From the NCBI RefSeq assembly GCF_019175285.1, contig NC_056530.1:2030619-2094618 (forward strand): 64,000 nt of DNA. The letters run 5' to 3'. The translations under genes were made by a program, and so were the position numbers. This document shows positions 1 to 28,105 of this stretch, piece after piece (the first letter of the stretch is position 1; the number at the start of each line of letters is the position of its first letter). The notes beneath the pieces are model-generated. The model saw nothing but the letters and a program-made list of their open reading frames with translations, was not told the origin of the DNA and did not search any database. This stretch comes from Sceloporus undulatus (Eukaryota > Chordata > Lepidosauria > Squamata > Phrynosomatidae).

Positions 1-478
1 CACTGAGCAACTGGGGGCAGATGGGAAAAAGTAATAGAAGCCCAAAGTAGGGCAACCAAAATGGTGAAGGGTCTGGAAACCATGCCCTATGAGGAAAGAC
101 TCAGGGAGCTGGGTATGTTTAGCCTGGAGAAAAGAAGGTTAAGAGGTGATATGATAGCCCTGTTTAAATATTTGAAGGGATGTCATATTGATGAGGGAGC
201 AAGCTTGTTTTCTGCTGCTCCAGCGACTAGGACCCAGAGCAATGGATACAGGCTAGAGGAAAAGAGATTCCACCTCAACATTAGGAGGAACTTCCTGACA
301 GTAAAGGCTGTTTGACAGTGGAACATACTCCTTCTTTGGAGTGTAGTGGAGTCTCCTTCCTTGGAGGTCTTTAAACAGAGGCTGAATGGCCATCTGTCGG
401 GGATGCTTTGATTTGGATTTTCTGCATGGCAGAATGGGGTTGGACTGGATGGACCTTGTGGTCTCTTCCAACTCTATG
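1..478 (+). mobile_element. CR1 LINE, 3' end (truncated by window start)
   Basis: The + strand encodes the C-terminal tail of a CR1 reverse transcriptase, including [19 protein letters not shown], in frame from 61 to 312. The usual 3' untranslated end follows and finishes at CCAACTCTATGA. A premature TGA just after the KAV codons shows decay. Closely related copies lie at 22455, 26294 and 58990. Confidence 0.9.
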
Positions 479-585
479 AGGGCAGCAGCACAAAGCAACT
501 CTGGATTGTTTTCAATTACTTTTACTAAACTGAGTCCAGGCCAGCTGTTTATTGCTGATGTCTCTCAACCCCATAGAAGAACAGA

Positions 586-748
586 GTTTATAATTTTTGT
601 GGGTTTTTCAGGCTATGATGGTTGACATTTTGTCACAGCTGCTGGCAAAACATCACAAATAAACTCTTCTAGAGCCTCATAGCCTGAAAAACCCACAAAA
701 AACTATGGATAGTGGCTGTGAAAGCCTTTGATTTCACAAGTCAGAGTT
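586..748. repeat. Palindromic interspersed repeat
   Basis: An inverted pair is built on GTGGGTTTTTCAGGCTATG and CATAGCCTGAAAAACCCAC, with CTCTTCTAGA between the arms. The same sequence recurs at 3066-3247 and partly at 16177-16262. It resembles an abundant squamate repeat that may be a Penelope-like fragment, but I cannot confirm the family. It lies in an AUNIP intron. Confidence 0.6.
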
Positions 749-835
749 AAGTCTCTTGGTGAATTAGATGAAAGTGTTAATTTAGATATTTGCTTTCCCC
801 TAGTTAGGTGAAATCCTGTGATAGCATACCTACAA

Positions 836-1054
836 TTGTGTGTGTTGTGTCTTCAAGTCATTTCTGACCTAATGGCAACCTAATGGCTTTTCTTGGCAAG
901 ATTTGTTCAGATTAGGTTTGCCATTGCCCTCTCCTGAGGCTGAGAGAGTGTGACTTGCCTGAGGACACCCAGTGGGTTTCCAGGGCTGAGTGGGGGACTT
1001 GAACCACAGTCTCCTAGAGTTCTAATCCAACAAACTACTACACCATACTGGCTC
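836..1054 (-). mobile_element. tRNA-derived SINE (Sauria-SINE-like)
   Basis: Read on the - strand it has a tRNA-like head with a B-box-like GGTTCAAGTC, the phrase AAACCCACTGGGTG, CACACTCTCTCAGCCTCAG, and a 3' end ACTTGAAGACACAACACAC. It is one of at least seven copies in the window and lies in the intron before the AUNIP exon. Confidence 0.8.
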
Positions 1055-1167
1055 TATTTAGTAGGTTGGCTATTATGGTATATTTGCCATTCCAATGCAT
1101 TTCTAAACTACATAAAAAGTGTATAATTGACATTGTGGATTAACTGAAATTTAACTTGTCCTTCCAG

Positions 1168-2087
1168 GGGAGAGGGAAATCAACACAAGTAAACAGTTAC
1201 CTGCTGGTGCATCAAACAGCGCTTCTAATCTAACAAACCATGAATTGCTGGCTGGGGAAAGAACATCATTGCTAACTTCTCTGATTCAACCAGTACTCAT
1301 GCAAGAATACAAACAACAAGTTGTAGAGAAACCACAACACATTTCTCCATGGAATTCTTTCCTGGCTGAACCCCAGAGTAACAGCTGTGTCCTCAGTTAT
1401 ATTAAAGGAGAAGATTCTACTACTGCACAAGGGGAGAACCCTCTCTCCTTAAACTTCAGTCAGCACCAGAAAGAGAAGGGGCTTCTTGATCAGGGAGCTG
1501 TGTCTAAGTCACCTTTAAGAGAGAAAAATGGTGATTGGAAAAAAGAAAAACCAGCCACCGTAGCTTGTCAGGGTAGTCCAAACCTGAAGATAGAAAGAGC
1601 TTCAGATAAAAGAACTAAAGGTTGTAGAAGATACAAACCACCATCTTCTTGTAATGATAGCTCCTTCATAGAATCCTCTGACTCTGAGAATATAGATCCT
1701 CAGCTGGGGACAAATATAACAGAAATGAGCCCTATGAAAAACTTCAGCAAAACTCTACCTGGGTTCTGTTTGAAATCTAATGGCATTTGTAGTGAGAACA
1801 GTCAGGTAGATGTGACCAACTCCTTGTTCACGCAAGATTCAGAGGGCCACAAAGTCATTTCTCACCGCTTTTTTCGTGAACAAACTCCGCTGTCTCAACA
1901 AGGCAAAAGCAGCTCAGGAGTAAGCCCATCCCATAAGAACTGCTTTGGGGCTTGTTATCCTGTGGAGAGAAGGCCCCATGTCTCTCCGGGCAGGAGCTTG
2001 TCTGTTCTAGCAGACATTAGTCAGAAATCATGTTATGACTTGCTATTCACAGAGGATTCAGAAGGCAATAAAGTCCTTAAACACTAA
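1168..2087 (+). CDS. AUNIP: AUNIP, last coding exon (aurora kinase A and ninein interacting protein)
   Basis: AUNIP is a centrosome and spindle-pole adaptor for Aurora A and ninein; it is also reported to act with CtIP at DNA ends. This exon encodes about 305 codons and opens after the acceptor CCTTCCAG, with two bases completing a split codon. The first readable residues are ERE, which resemble the human PGERKAN segment. Two copies of the family's hallmark motif are present: LFTQDSEGHKVISH mid-exon, and LLFTEDSEGNKVLKH at the very C-terminus, followed by TAA at 2085-2087. Human AUNIP also has two such motifs, LFTEDSQGQRVIAH and LLFTQDSEGNQVIRH. The rest is low-complexity, Ser/Lys-rich and poorly conserved, as in other AUNIP proteins. 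The convergent MTFR1L downstream matches human gene order. Earlier exons lie outside the window. The identification rests on these motifs plus synteny. Confidence 0.9.
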
Positions 2088-2435
2088 CTCATAATTGCTC
2101 TGTGGGATAAATGCCCCCAGTGCTTACTTACAAAACAGATACAGACAAGGCTTAAAGGTGCACTGTATTTATATTGCCTACAACTGTGTAGTGCATGCTC
2201 AAGCCATTCTGCATGCTGGTTGTCCAGCAGAGGAAGTACAGAAAGAATACTGTCATCACGGCCCAGAAGCCTAATCCTCCCAATTTGGAAAATAGGCAGC
2301 TGAATCTATTCGTATGAATAAGTAATGAACCTGTCTGACATTCTAGGATTACAGCCTTTCCTGTTGCTGCAATACACTTTTGTATGAAAAAAATCTGTTC
2401 TTGTGCTGGTAATAAAGATTGTATTCTGATTCTTA
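2088..2435 (+). promoter_or_regulatory. AUNIP: AUNIP 3' UTR and poly(A) signal
   Basis: Untranslated sequence follows the AUNIP stop. A canonical AATAAA lies at 2411-2416, followed by a T/G-rich stretch suited to cleavage near 2430-2440. The exact end is inferred. Confidence 0.7.
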
Positions 2436-4163
2436 AACTGCCTTTTCTTTCTTGGGAGTCATAAGAACACCACCTACCTTCTGGTTTTCTGCAATTTTCT
2501 TCCCTAGCAGATGGAACAGAAGTGTAATAAGAGTGCCTGCTCTTGCTCTTGAAAGTAAGTGTTGAGGATGAGGATTAAAAATAAACTGCACGCATCCCTA
2601 ACATCTCCTAGCCTGTCCAAACCTCATATTTCCCCCCTCAGGCCATTAAGTCTTAAACCTAGTCACTTGGAAGCAGGCGTGGGATTAACTACATGACAGA
2701 ATTCACAGGGCCTTCTCAGCCCTATAAAAGAGGCCAGAGTATCTTTGGATCTAGTTGAGCTACAGCTGGTTCTTCCCCAACCTGTTCAGATCCTTACACT
2801 CTAAGTAAACTGAAGTACATTCTAAGTACACTATAAGCAGGCTGAAGCCTATGAAAGCTCGTTCTGCCAATTTCTTTCAGTTAGTCTCAAAGGTGCTACA
2901 AGATCTTTCTACATACTGATTCCACAGACTAGCATGGCTATATCTTTGAATTCTATCTCACTTCCATGTCAGCACATTTCAATGCACACAGCAGAGCAAT
3001 TTCCCTGCAGCAGGAGCCATCACAGTTGCCTAATAATCTACTATTCAGAAAAATCACAACTAAAACTATAGTTTTTTGTGGGTTTTTCGGGTTATGTGGC
3101 CATGTTCTAGAAGTTTATTCCTGATGTTTTTCCAGCATCTGTGGCTGGCAACTTCAGGAAGAAACTCTTCTAGAACATGGCCACATAGCCTGAAAAACCC
3201 ACAAAAAACTATGGATGCCAGCCATGAAAGCCTTTGACTTCACAACTAAAACTATTCTCCCAACTTAGCTGGATATGTTTAAAACCAAGTCACTAGCCTT
3301 GAAAGCCATTTTTTCTAAAGGGGTCAGCTGAGTAGGAAGAACCAATGCTGACTTTTCATTAATGTAAGAAATGTACTTAGCAGTCTTGGGTATTTAATTG
3401 TCTCTGTGCCATAAAATATAAATGTGATAAATATCTATCTCTGTTTTTGAATAGCTAGGTAGAATATGGGTTTGAACAGGAAAGAAAATGCTGAAGTGGA
3501 AACCTGCTCTAAGCTATACAAGAAACTGATAATGATGTAGTGTACTGGCTTGAGATAACTTATTTTAAAGCAAAACGCCTTCACTGCTTATGAGAGGTAT
3601 CTGAATACATCCTGTAAAGTAACCATACTTTAATTTTCGCTGTGTCTATCAATCTTCAAGAAGCTATGGCGAAGTGTATTACTGGTAATACTTTTAAGCA
3701 TGTGGTCAAAGGCTACAGAGGACCAACATCTCTCTGATTACAAGTATTTGTAATGAGCTCTTAAGCTGCTTTTTCATCTAGAAAAAGGACTCCCATACTG
3801 TAAGACAAAGTGATGGCTGAGACTATTGAATGCTGGTGGAGGTCTGGGTGGATAACACCTACAAGGCAACTGCACAATGGAGTTTTCCCAGTTCATCTCC
3901 AGCAAGTCTGGCCATTTGGGTGGGAGGTAGAGCTGCACCGGTGCCATCCAGCTGCAGTTGCACAGCCTGGAAAAACAGCTATACAAGGAGTTTCTGGATA
4001 TCTCTTTGTACAAAATCCATAATAATAGTTAACAGTGGCATAAACACAAAAGAGAATTCTGGCCACAGCCTCCTACTAACTATCAGCACTGGGGTATCTT
4101 ATCAGATCTATGTGGACTTGATCCTCTTAATGGTCTGTTCCAAAGGGATTTCAAAGAATACCT
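2436..4163. other. Intergenic region between convergent AUNIP and MTFR1L
   Basis: No gene is visible. It holds an interspersed repeat at 2850-2955 (TTTCAGTTAGTCTCAAAGGT, also seen near 11400, 40650, 47800 and 57060) and the palindromic repeat at 3066-3247. Short reading frames at 3774-4228 are not recognisable and overlap on both strands. Confidence 0.6.
3066..3247. repeat. Palindromic interspersed repeat, second copy
   Basis: Arms of about 40 bases around GGCCATGTTCTAGAAG and its complement TTCTAGAACATGGCCAC are joined by a short loop containing CCAGCATCTGTGGCTGG. It is the best preserved of the three copies in the window and can form a long hairpin. Confidence 0.7.
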
Positions 4164-4775
4164 TTTATTTTCATTCATTCTGTTTGCTAAGGGAAAAAAG
4201 CAAGCGCTTTAGAATTTGTCTTCTCTAGTGCCAGGGAAAAAGAAAGGGTGAAGCAAAACTTTTCTTGCTTGGAAGTCATCAGGGGCTGGTAAGACTAGGA
4301 GGCTACACGCAGAACCATTTTCAACAGCATACGCCGGTATCTGCCATCAAAGGAGAGGGATTTGTGGAGAAAGGCTTAAAACAACCATAAAAAGATGTTT
4401 CTATATAGGAACTTTGAAAAGATGAATTTACACACTCAAAAATTGCAACAAAATTAATAGTTCATTTTTAATTTAACTTACCACTATGTCAGTCACTTGC
4501 AAATTTCACCGGAGAGGTATCTTTACTAACAACACTTCATTTCAAAACGGTCTGGAAAACTATTTGCCCTTTTAAAAAATTGTATCTCTTAGCTGTGTGG
4601 AAAGAAACATTGCAAAAAGACAGTTCTTCTTGCCTAGCGGTTATTTCCACACACACATTCATGCAGGAAACCTAATCCCTAAGAGATATTTGATGTTCTG
4701 AGGAAGGCAGCCACTGTAGAGAAAAATCTTAGGAGCACAATAATTTGCTTTACAAGGTAACAAATGAGCATATTG
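4164..4775 (-). promoter_or_regulatory. MTFR1L: Probable MTFR1L 3' UTR with poly(A) signal
   Basis: On the - strand the first AATAAA after the MTFR1L stop lies at 4164-4169, giving a 3' UTR of roughly 630 nt. The signal sequence is seen; its use is inferred. Over 1.7 kb would then separate it from the AUNIP poly(A) signal. Confidence 0.45.
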
Positions 4776-21538
<16,763 letters not shown>

Positions 21539-21553
<15 letters not shown>

Positions 21554-21581
21554 TTCAGATGAAACAGGAAATATAAATAAA
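21539..21581 (-). CDS. MTFR1L: MTFR1L first coding exon (start codon at 21551-21553)
   Basis: ATG GAA GCA GAT TCA joins in phase to [11 protein letters not shown] in the next exon, matching human MEATVTIPIW. The donor is TCA|GTAAGT. The acceptor is placed after CCTTCAG at 21582-21584. No stop lies between it and the ATG, so the exon's 5' limit and the exact start are less certain than the other exons. Confidence 0.85.
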
Positions 21582-22454
21582 CTGAAGGCCCAAACTGTTA
21601 TTCCTGGAATTATGCACTAACTTCATAGTATTTCACCCTTGAAGAAAATGATTTCCTCATTATGCATGCAGATGAGGGCACATTTTACACTTGTTTCTGT
21701 AAAGTTAATGGGATAAACACTGTTAGAAAGAATCCTAATTACATTTTATGCTGTTACAAAACTATAATCTGGGATTGAACTGGCTCAAAGTTCTGACACC
21801 AGGAAGAATGCCATTAAGTTATGCAGGCTAGCACATAAAGAAAGCATAGTGCAACATACTCTGAAGAATCTATTACCGGTTGGTGCTTATAGGGTTCCTT
21901 AAAGTCAAATTCTCCTGATTTCACAAACTGTGTTGGTAATATGCTTCACTGCTCAACTACTGTTAACACTGAGAATTAACATGATTTTTCTGCCCAACAA
22001 GGAGCCAGCTGCCATTACAAAGGTGCACCAGATTATGATACGTACTATTTCAATGTGTAAAAATGCAGCTCAAGGTAAAGTTATTTAGAAAACACGTTTT
22101 CAGCAGTTCAGAGACAAGAACAGAAACCACGATTCTAAGCCACCATGCTCCTGTTTTTGAAGATCTTTCAGTTTTGCACATTTCCTTCTATCTCAGTTTC
22201 TTTCTTCTATAAGCAACCTGCCAACGATATGATGTAATACAGGTACTAATAACCTGTCAAATAAAGAACACGGGGCAAGGCTGCTGCACCTTTACTGTCC
22301 AGCCTATTAGATATGGATGTTAACTATGGATTCTTTGAGATCAGAAGGACTGGGTGAAAGCAAGCAAGTACTTTCTTCTAGGTAATTAAACTAGAACGTA
22401 AAGATCAAAGATTCTAACAGAAGAAAATGGGAAGGGCTGCTGCAGATATAAAAC

Positions 22455-22535
22455 TGCCTTTGATAGCGTGTTCCTGCATGGCAGGGGGTTTGGACTGAAT
22501 GGCCCTTGTGGTCTCTTCCAACTCTATGAATCTAT
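22455..22535 (+). mobile_element. CR1 LINE 3' end, short fragment
   Basis: Contains TGCATGGCAGGGGGTTTGGA, CTGAATGGCCCTTGTGGTCT and CTTCCAACTCTATGAATCTA, the standard CR1 terminus with its short terminal repeat. Confidence 0.85.
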
Positions 22536-22951
22536 AACACATGCTCTCACCTCAATGTGAGACTCCCAGGGCAACCAGAAGAACCTCAGTGGTATCCCAT
22601 GATGGAGTTGCTGGATGCTGTTACATTCACCACAGATATATTGGGGACAGTTTAGTAATCCAAAACTCTGCAGTTATTCCAGCCTTGGTCTGACTTCTGT
22701 ATAAAACAAAAAACAAAATTAGCACAAGAACTAAAACGGGTATCTATTTAAGGGTAATATATTATATTTCACATTTTCCTCCCTTGCTTTCATGATGTCT
22801 GGAGGCAATTATCCAGTTTAAAGTGTCAGAGAGGTGCATACTGACAATCCAAACTCCAACTCAAACAATCCATAATAGACCAACTCATCAAGTTTCAGTG
22901 AATGCTAGACACTAAACATTTTTGCTAAGACACACCTCCTAAACTAATTCT

Positions 22952-23184
22952 GGCCTGTTACAGACTGCCAAAATAAAGCTGCTTCGGGTCTCTCTGGAGG
23001 TATGCTATTTAAATGATGCATGGGTCCTAAGAGTCCAGAGGTCGCACCAAAACCATACTCCATTCCTAAGCACCGGAGTGCAGCTTTGGTGCAGCTTCCG
23101 GATTCTTAGGGTGCATGCATCATTTAAATAGCATACCTCCAAACAGACTTGAAGCAGCTTTATTTTGGCAGTCTGTAACAAGCC
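22952..23184. mobile_element. Palindromic miniature transposon (copy 1), 3-bp TSD TCT
   Basis: Ends GGCCTGTTACAGACTGCC and GGCAGTCTGTAACAAGCC, flanked by TCT on each side. Inner arms with AAAATAAAGCTGCTTCGGGT and GGAGGTATGCTATTTAAATG are complementary almost end to end. Non-autonomous. The 3-bp duplication suggests PIF/Harbinger. Confidence 0.8.
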
Positions 23185-23935
23185 TCTGTCTCTTGGTTTC
23201 TTAAGAAAAGACCCAATTCTACTGTCATCATTTTCTGTGAGAAATTACATGAAGAGCCAAGGCAGCCAAATCTGACCACAAGAAAAATGCAACACTTCAC
23301 AGTAAGGCAACATCTTCATGAGACCAACTCAAAGAGCGAGATTATTTTTTAAAAGTGGGGGATAGGAGCTTATGTTGACGTCTTGGAGCCTGTGTTTATT
23401 CAGGAGCATGGAAGAAGTTGCAAACATTTAAATTAAGACTTCTGGTCTGAGGATGGTCCAGATTCAACCTCCTGATCCTGCCTCTGACAGCTGGTACAGA
23501 AAAGTTCCTACCATTGCCAATCACAAAACACAGATAGCAATGGGGATCCCCTTTCCTATTCTTAGACAATGTTCCCAAGAGCCAAATGAGATTTTGCAGC
23601 ACCAACTAAGAGTACTTTGCGCCTCCTTCTCCATGTGGGGAAGAGGAAGAGGGCAAAGGTCTTGGTATTTTCAAGAGCTGCTTCCCAATCTTGCTCAGCT
23701 TGCTGGCTTCTGGTTGCACCTAGGACCCTCACAAGCATCAGAGGGAATGAAAAAAGAATACATACTACAGGTACAAAAATAAACTGCATTCCGTTCTCAG
23801 TCCAACAAACAAAGTGATTCCAAAAAAACCCCAATATTTTTAGGGTTTGCACAGCTTCTGGAGTTTGAGTGAAGAGGCACTATGATGCAGCCAGCCATGG
23901 GCTCAAACTCCAGTGCAGCCAACAAATCAATCAAT

Positions 23936-24169
23936 GGCTCCATACAGACAGGTCAAAATAAAGCTGCTTCGGGTCACTTTGGAGGTATGCTGTTTAAATG
24001 ATGCATGTGTCCTAAGAGTCCAGAAGCCACGCCAAAGCCATGATCCAGTCTTAAGGACTAGAGCACACTTTGGCTCAGCTACCGGACTCTTAGTACACAT
24101 GCATAATTGAAACAGCATACCTCCAAAGTGACCCGAAGCAGCTTTATTTTGGCCTGTCTGTATGGGGCC
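23936..24169. mobile_element. Palindromic miniature transposon (copy 2), 3-bp TSD AAT
   Basis: Same interior as copy 1 but with ends GGCTCCATACAGACAGGTC and GGCCTGTCTGTATGGGGCC, flanked by AAT. The two end types point to two subfamilies. Confidence 0.8.
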
Positions 24170-24364
24170 AATAGTTCTCAACCTCAGCCCAGAGATGTTT
24201 AAGAGAGTAAACTATACCACAAGTATGAACACTGTAAAGCATTTATGTAAATGCTATAGAAAGTGATATTATTAAAAGGAGTAAAGTTCTGAAATAAATA
24301 ATATGCCCCAAATTTGCTAATGCCATCAAAGAAATGAAAATAAGTATAGCTTAAAACAAAAACA

Positions 24365-24475
24365 GTGCTCAAGATGCCCATTAAAACCAAGTTCATTCAT
24401 TCAGCTTCCCCCATTACAAGAGACCACTAGTTTTCTTCTCTTGTATACCAATTAACTCCATTGAGGAAAGAGAAA
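24365..24475. repeat. Local direct repeat, left copy
   Basis: GTGCTCAAGATGCCCATTAA through CCAATTAACTCCATTGAGGA recurs at 25286-25386 in the same orientation with modest divergence, about 920 bp apart. Confidence 0.6.
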
Positions 24476-25285
24476 GACAGGTAGCTCTAAGAGGAAAAAT
24501 AAGGTCTTAAGAGGGCACCTCAATCTGTTTTTTTAAAACATTAATACAGGAACAAAATCCAGAGATGAGGGGAGTAGATGCAACCACAGCAAATACAAGG
24601 CAATTTTATTGGTAACTAGAAGTATTACCTGTAGCGCTCAGCTAGCATCTTTTCTCCATTATGTTACTCAAAGACATTCTATGGTACTCTATTACATTTG
24701 TTACAGAATTCAAAAGTAAGACGGCATCACAAAGTTACCTGCACAGCAGCAACAAGTCTGGATAAAAGTCTTAGAGAGCCGAGCTTAGAATAGCCTCCTC
24801 TACTGTGCGCCAAGGGCAACAGACTGAGACATGCCACAAATGGTGTCACAGCTCAGCCAACTAAGGACAATTAAACATGACAGTACAGGATTCTCTGACA
24901 AGTCACCCTGCCAAAGGCGCAAGTGGAGTCGGCGCTTATCTGTCCGCAGCTGACATGTTTTTAATGGTGAAGTGCAGCTACAGATCTGCACAGATGCCTG
25001 TTAGCACTGAAAGGAAAGCCAAAGAGAGATCTAGCAAAGTCAGGAGTGGTGGATCAGAAAGCAAAATCTATTGCTGAGGACAATTAAGTTTGTTTGGCTG
25101 ACATAAGAAGGCAGTTCTATTTCATTCTGTTTACACGGATGTAAAGATCCAAACTAATAGGCACTGAAGAGAAACCAGCATTAATAGCATGCCCCTGAAG
25201 AAACGTGAGAGAGTCAGGATGAGAGTAAAAATCTGTGAAGAGTGTTTTCTGAATACATCAGTAACTCCAACACACCAGAACACAC

Positions 25286-25386
25286 TGCTCAAGATGCACA
25301 CTAAAACCCAGTTCATTCATACTATTTCCCCCATTACAAGGGACCACTAGTTCTCTTCTCTTATACCAGTTAACTCCATAGAGGAG
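25286..25386. repeat. Local direct repeat, right copy
   Basis: Matches 24365-24475, including the shared block TTCCCCCATTACAAG and GACCACTAGTT. The flanks outside about 105 bp do not match. Confidence 0.6.
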
Positions 25387-26293
25387 GAAACAACAACAAA
25401 AGTCAAGTGTCAAGCAGCTGTGAAACTAAGGCCCCAATTCTAAACATATTAATCAAGCAGTAAATGCCATTAAACAGAGCTGGGCATACTTTTGAACAAG
25501 CAAACAAGTGAGTGACACCTCTGTAAACTATTCTTGTGAGAAGGAATTGCAATTTTATACAAGGTAGCAGGGAGTAAATCCGATTAAACTTAGAGGGGTG
25601 TACTTCTGAATAGCCACTGCATTGTAGTGCATACTCTGAAAACATGGGGCTCAAGAACAGCATTAAAAAAGGAGATGATGAAGCATAAGATGAATTCCCA
25701 AATCCACACTGTATTGCTTTTACAAGGCCAAACAAAAAGGCACAGAAATGTCTGTGCAAACTTTCAGAAGCACAAATCACTTTATCAGGCAAAGGCATTA
25801 GGACAGGCAAGGGAGGGGATGATGGTTTTAGAAACATGTACCTGTAGTTGGCAAAAATATTGCTTTGAAACTGGAGAAAAAGCAGGCCAACTATCAGATT
25901 AGGCTATTTATAATAACAACAACTATTTATTTATATACTGTTTTGCCTGGAGATCAAAGCGGTTTACATCACTTAAAACTATGACCGAGGTCATAATACA
26001 GCATTAAAATAGTTAAAAATACAATTACTATTACAATTGCAGTACAGTGAATTGCAATTATGAATTGTGATTGTATTTTAATTTTGTATGAAGTGTGTTT
26101 ACATTTTGTTATGTCTGGGTGTTTGTTTGTTTTTGGTGTGCTGTTTGACCCACTAATACTAATAATAATAATAATAATAATAGATAGGCTCCACCAACTA
26201 CATTTGAAGTAAGATGATACTCCCAGGAACCAGGTAGCATCAAAACTGATAACACTGGAAGACAACAGTTTGGGATCACAGGTCACATAGTCA

Positions 26294-26807
26294 CATAGTG
26301 CCACTGTATTCTGCCTTGGTCAGGCCCCACCTGATATTGTGGTCCAGTCTGGGCGCCACAATTCAGAAGGACATTGAGAAACTGGAGTGTGTCCAAAGGA
26401 GGGCAATAAAATGGTGAAGGTCTGGAACCATGAAGCCCTTGAGGAACGACTTAGGGAGCTGGGGATGTTTAGCCTGGAGAAAAGAAGGTTAAGAGGCGAT
26501 TGATAGCCCTGTTTATAATATTTGAAAGGATGTCATATGAGAGGAGCAAACTTGTTTTCTTCTGCCCAGAGAACAGACCACACAATGGATGCAACTCAGG
26601 AAAGAGATTCCACCTGAACATAGGAGGAACTTCCTGACAGTTAGGCTGTTCGACAGTGGAATGCACTCCCCGGAGGGTGATAGAGTCTCCTTCCTTGGGT
26701 CTTAACAGAGGCTGGATGCATCTGCAGGTGCTTGATTTGGATTTCCTCATGGCAGGGGTTGGACTGGATGGCCTTAGTGGTCTCTTCCAACTCTACGATT
26801 CTATGAT
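26294..26807 (+). mobile_element. CR1 LINE 3' end
   Basis: Begins in the C-terminal reverse-transcriptase region (GTCCAAAGGAGGGCAATAAA), passes the GGATGTTTAGCCTGGAGAAA block, and ends CTACGATTCTATGATG. Several small deletions disturb the frame, so it is an old copy. Confidence 0.88.
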
Positions 26808-26829
26808 GTCTCTGATTTTGTGTTTTTGC

Positions 26830-27125
26830 AGGAAAAGAGGGCAGAGCTTCATGATGAAAAACTTGTGGAGAGTTAGGGCAGCCACTAAACTTCCCCTGGG
26901 AGCCAAGAAGAAGAAACTGAGCTGTCGTACTTGGCCCCTTGAATCGCTGGAAAAGGCAGTAGCGCTTGCCAAAGTGGAGGGCAGTCGAAAGAGAGGAAGA
27001 CCACAGGCCAGATAGAGAGACTCAAGGAGGGAGGCCATGGGCCTGGATTTGCAGGACCTAAACAGAGCAATGGAGGACATGGCCTGCAGAGGTCTCATCC
27101 CACAGGGCTGCCATTAATCTGGGTG
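26830..27125 (+). mobile_element. RTE/BovB-type LINE, C-terminal fragment
   Basis: A + strand frame reads LEKAVALAKVEGSRKRGRPQ AR, then a stop where Trp is expected, then REAMGLDLQDLNRAMEDMAC. This matches the end of BovB-like reverse transcriptases (LEK..MLGKIEGRRRRGRQR, then LSKLQEIVEDR). It abuts the CR1 end directly. Confidence 0.7.
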
Positions 27126-27384
27126 ACTCGAGGGCAGTTAACAGCAGCAAACCTCCGTGGCCACGAGTCCTATGTCCCCTGCCAGGCATGGTGCCTTTCA
27201 TCCCTCAGGGCTCTTCTATCCATTCAGCTGCAGACCTGACAAAGCGAACGAAGGACAGGAAGAGAGGACTTTTTGGGTGACAGGGGGGAAATATCGGAGG
27301 AAAGGAGGAGGTGTGCCTTCAAGCTGCCTACTGCGATGGGGCACCCTATTAATCTCTTAGGCAAGGAATGGAGCCAGGGGATGT

Positions 27385-28105
27385 CTTGCTTTGAGTGCGG
27401 GCTGGGAACCTAGAGACTGACGTTTGCTTCCCTGCTCAGCCTGAAACCCTCTGGGTGGCCCTGGGCAAGCACAGCCTCAGAGGAAGGCCAAGCAGACAGA
27501 CCCCCTCTGGGCCAAGGAAACCCCGTGATAGGGTCGCATTAGGGCCCCATAAGTCACACTCTCTCAGCCTCAAGGAAGGCCATGCAACCTCTTCTGGCCA
27601 ATCTGGCCAGGAATCCCAATGATAGGGGCTGGCTTAGGGTCGCCATAATCTCACTCAGAGCTGCCTTCGGGTCCATTAGTCACACTCTCTCAGCCCCAAG
27701 TAAAGGCATGGCAGCTCCTCTGGACCAATCTGGCCAAGGAAACCCCATGTAGGGTCACACTCTCTCAGCCTCAACATAAAGCCATGGCAAGCTCCCTCTG
27801 GACAATCTGGCCAAGGAACCCAGATAGTGGCCTAGTTTAGGGCCCCCATAAGTCACACTCTCTCAGCCTCAAGGGGCCATGGCAACCTCTTCTGGCCAAT
27901 CTGGCAAGGAAACCCATGATAGGGTCACACTCTCCAGCCTCAAGGGAAGGCAACCCTTCTGAGCCAATCTTGCCCCATGACAGGGCCTTAGGGCCCCACA
28001 GGTCAGCCCCAAGGGAGGCCATGGCGGCAGCCCTCCTCTGGACCGATCTGGCCAAGGAAGCCCTTAGGCGCCATAGGTCACACTCTCTCAGCCCAGGGAG
28101 GCCTT
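27385..28105 (+). repeat. Tandem array derived from a SINE internal segment
   Basis: The left part (27385-27552) looks like a degraded SINE. After it, the module CACACTCTCTCAGCCTCAAG - GGCCAATCTGGCCAAGGAA - CCCATGATAGGGTC - AGGGCCCCATAAGT repeats. Module starts are near 27466, 27553, 27679, 27754, 27852, 27924, 28002 and 28077. Units are about 72-126 bp and differ by internal deletions. The same module occurs once per SINE elsewhere in the window. Confidence 0.8.
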
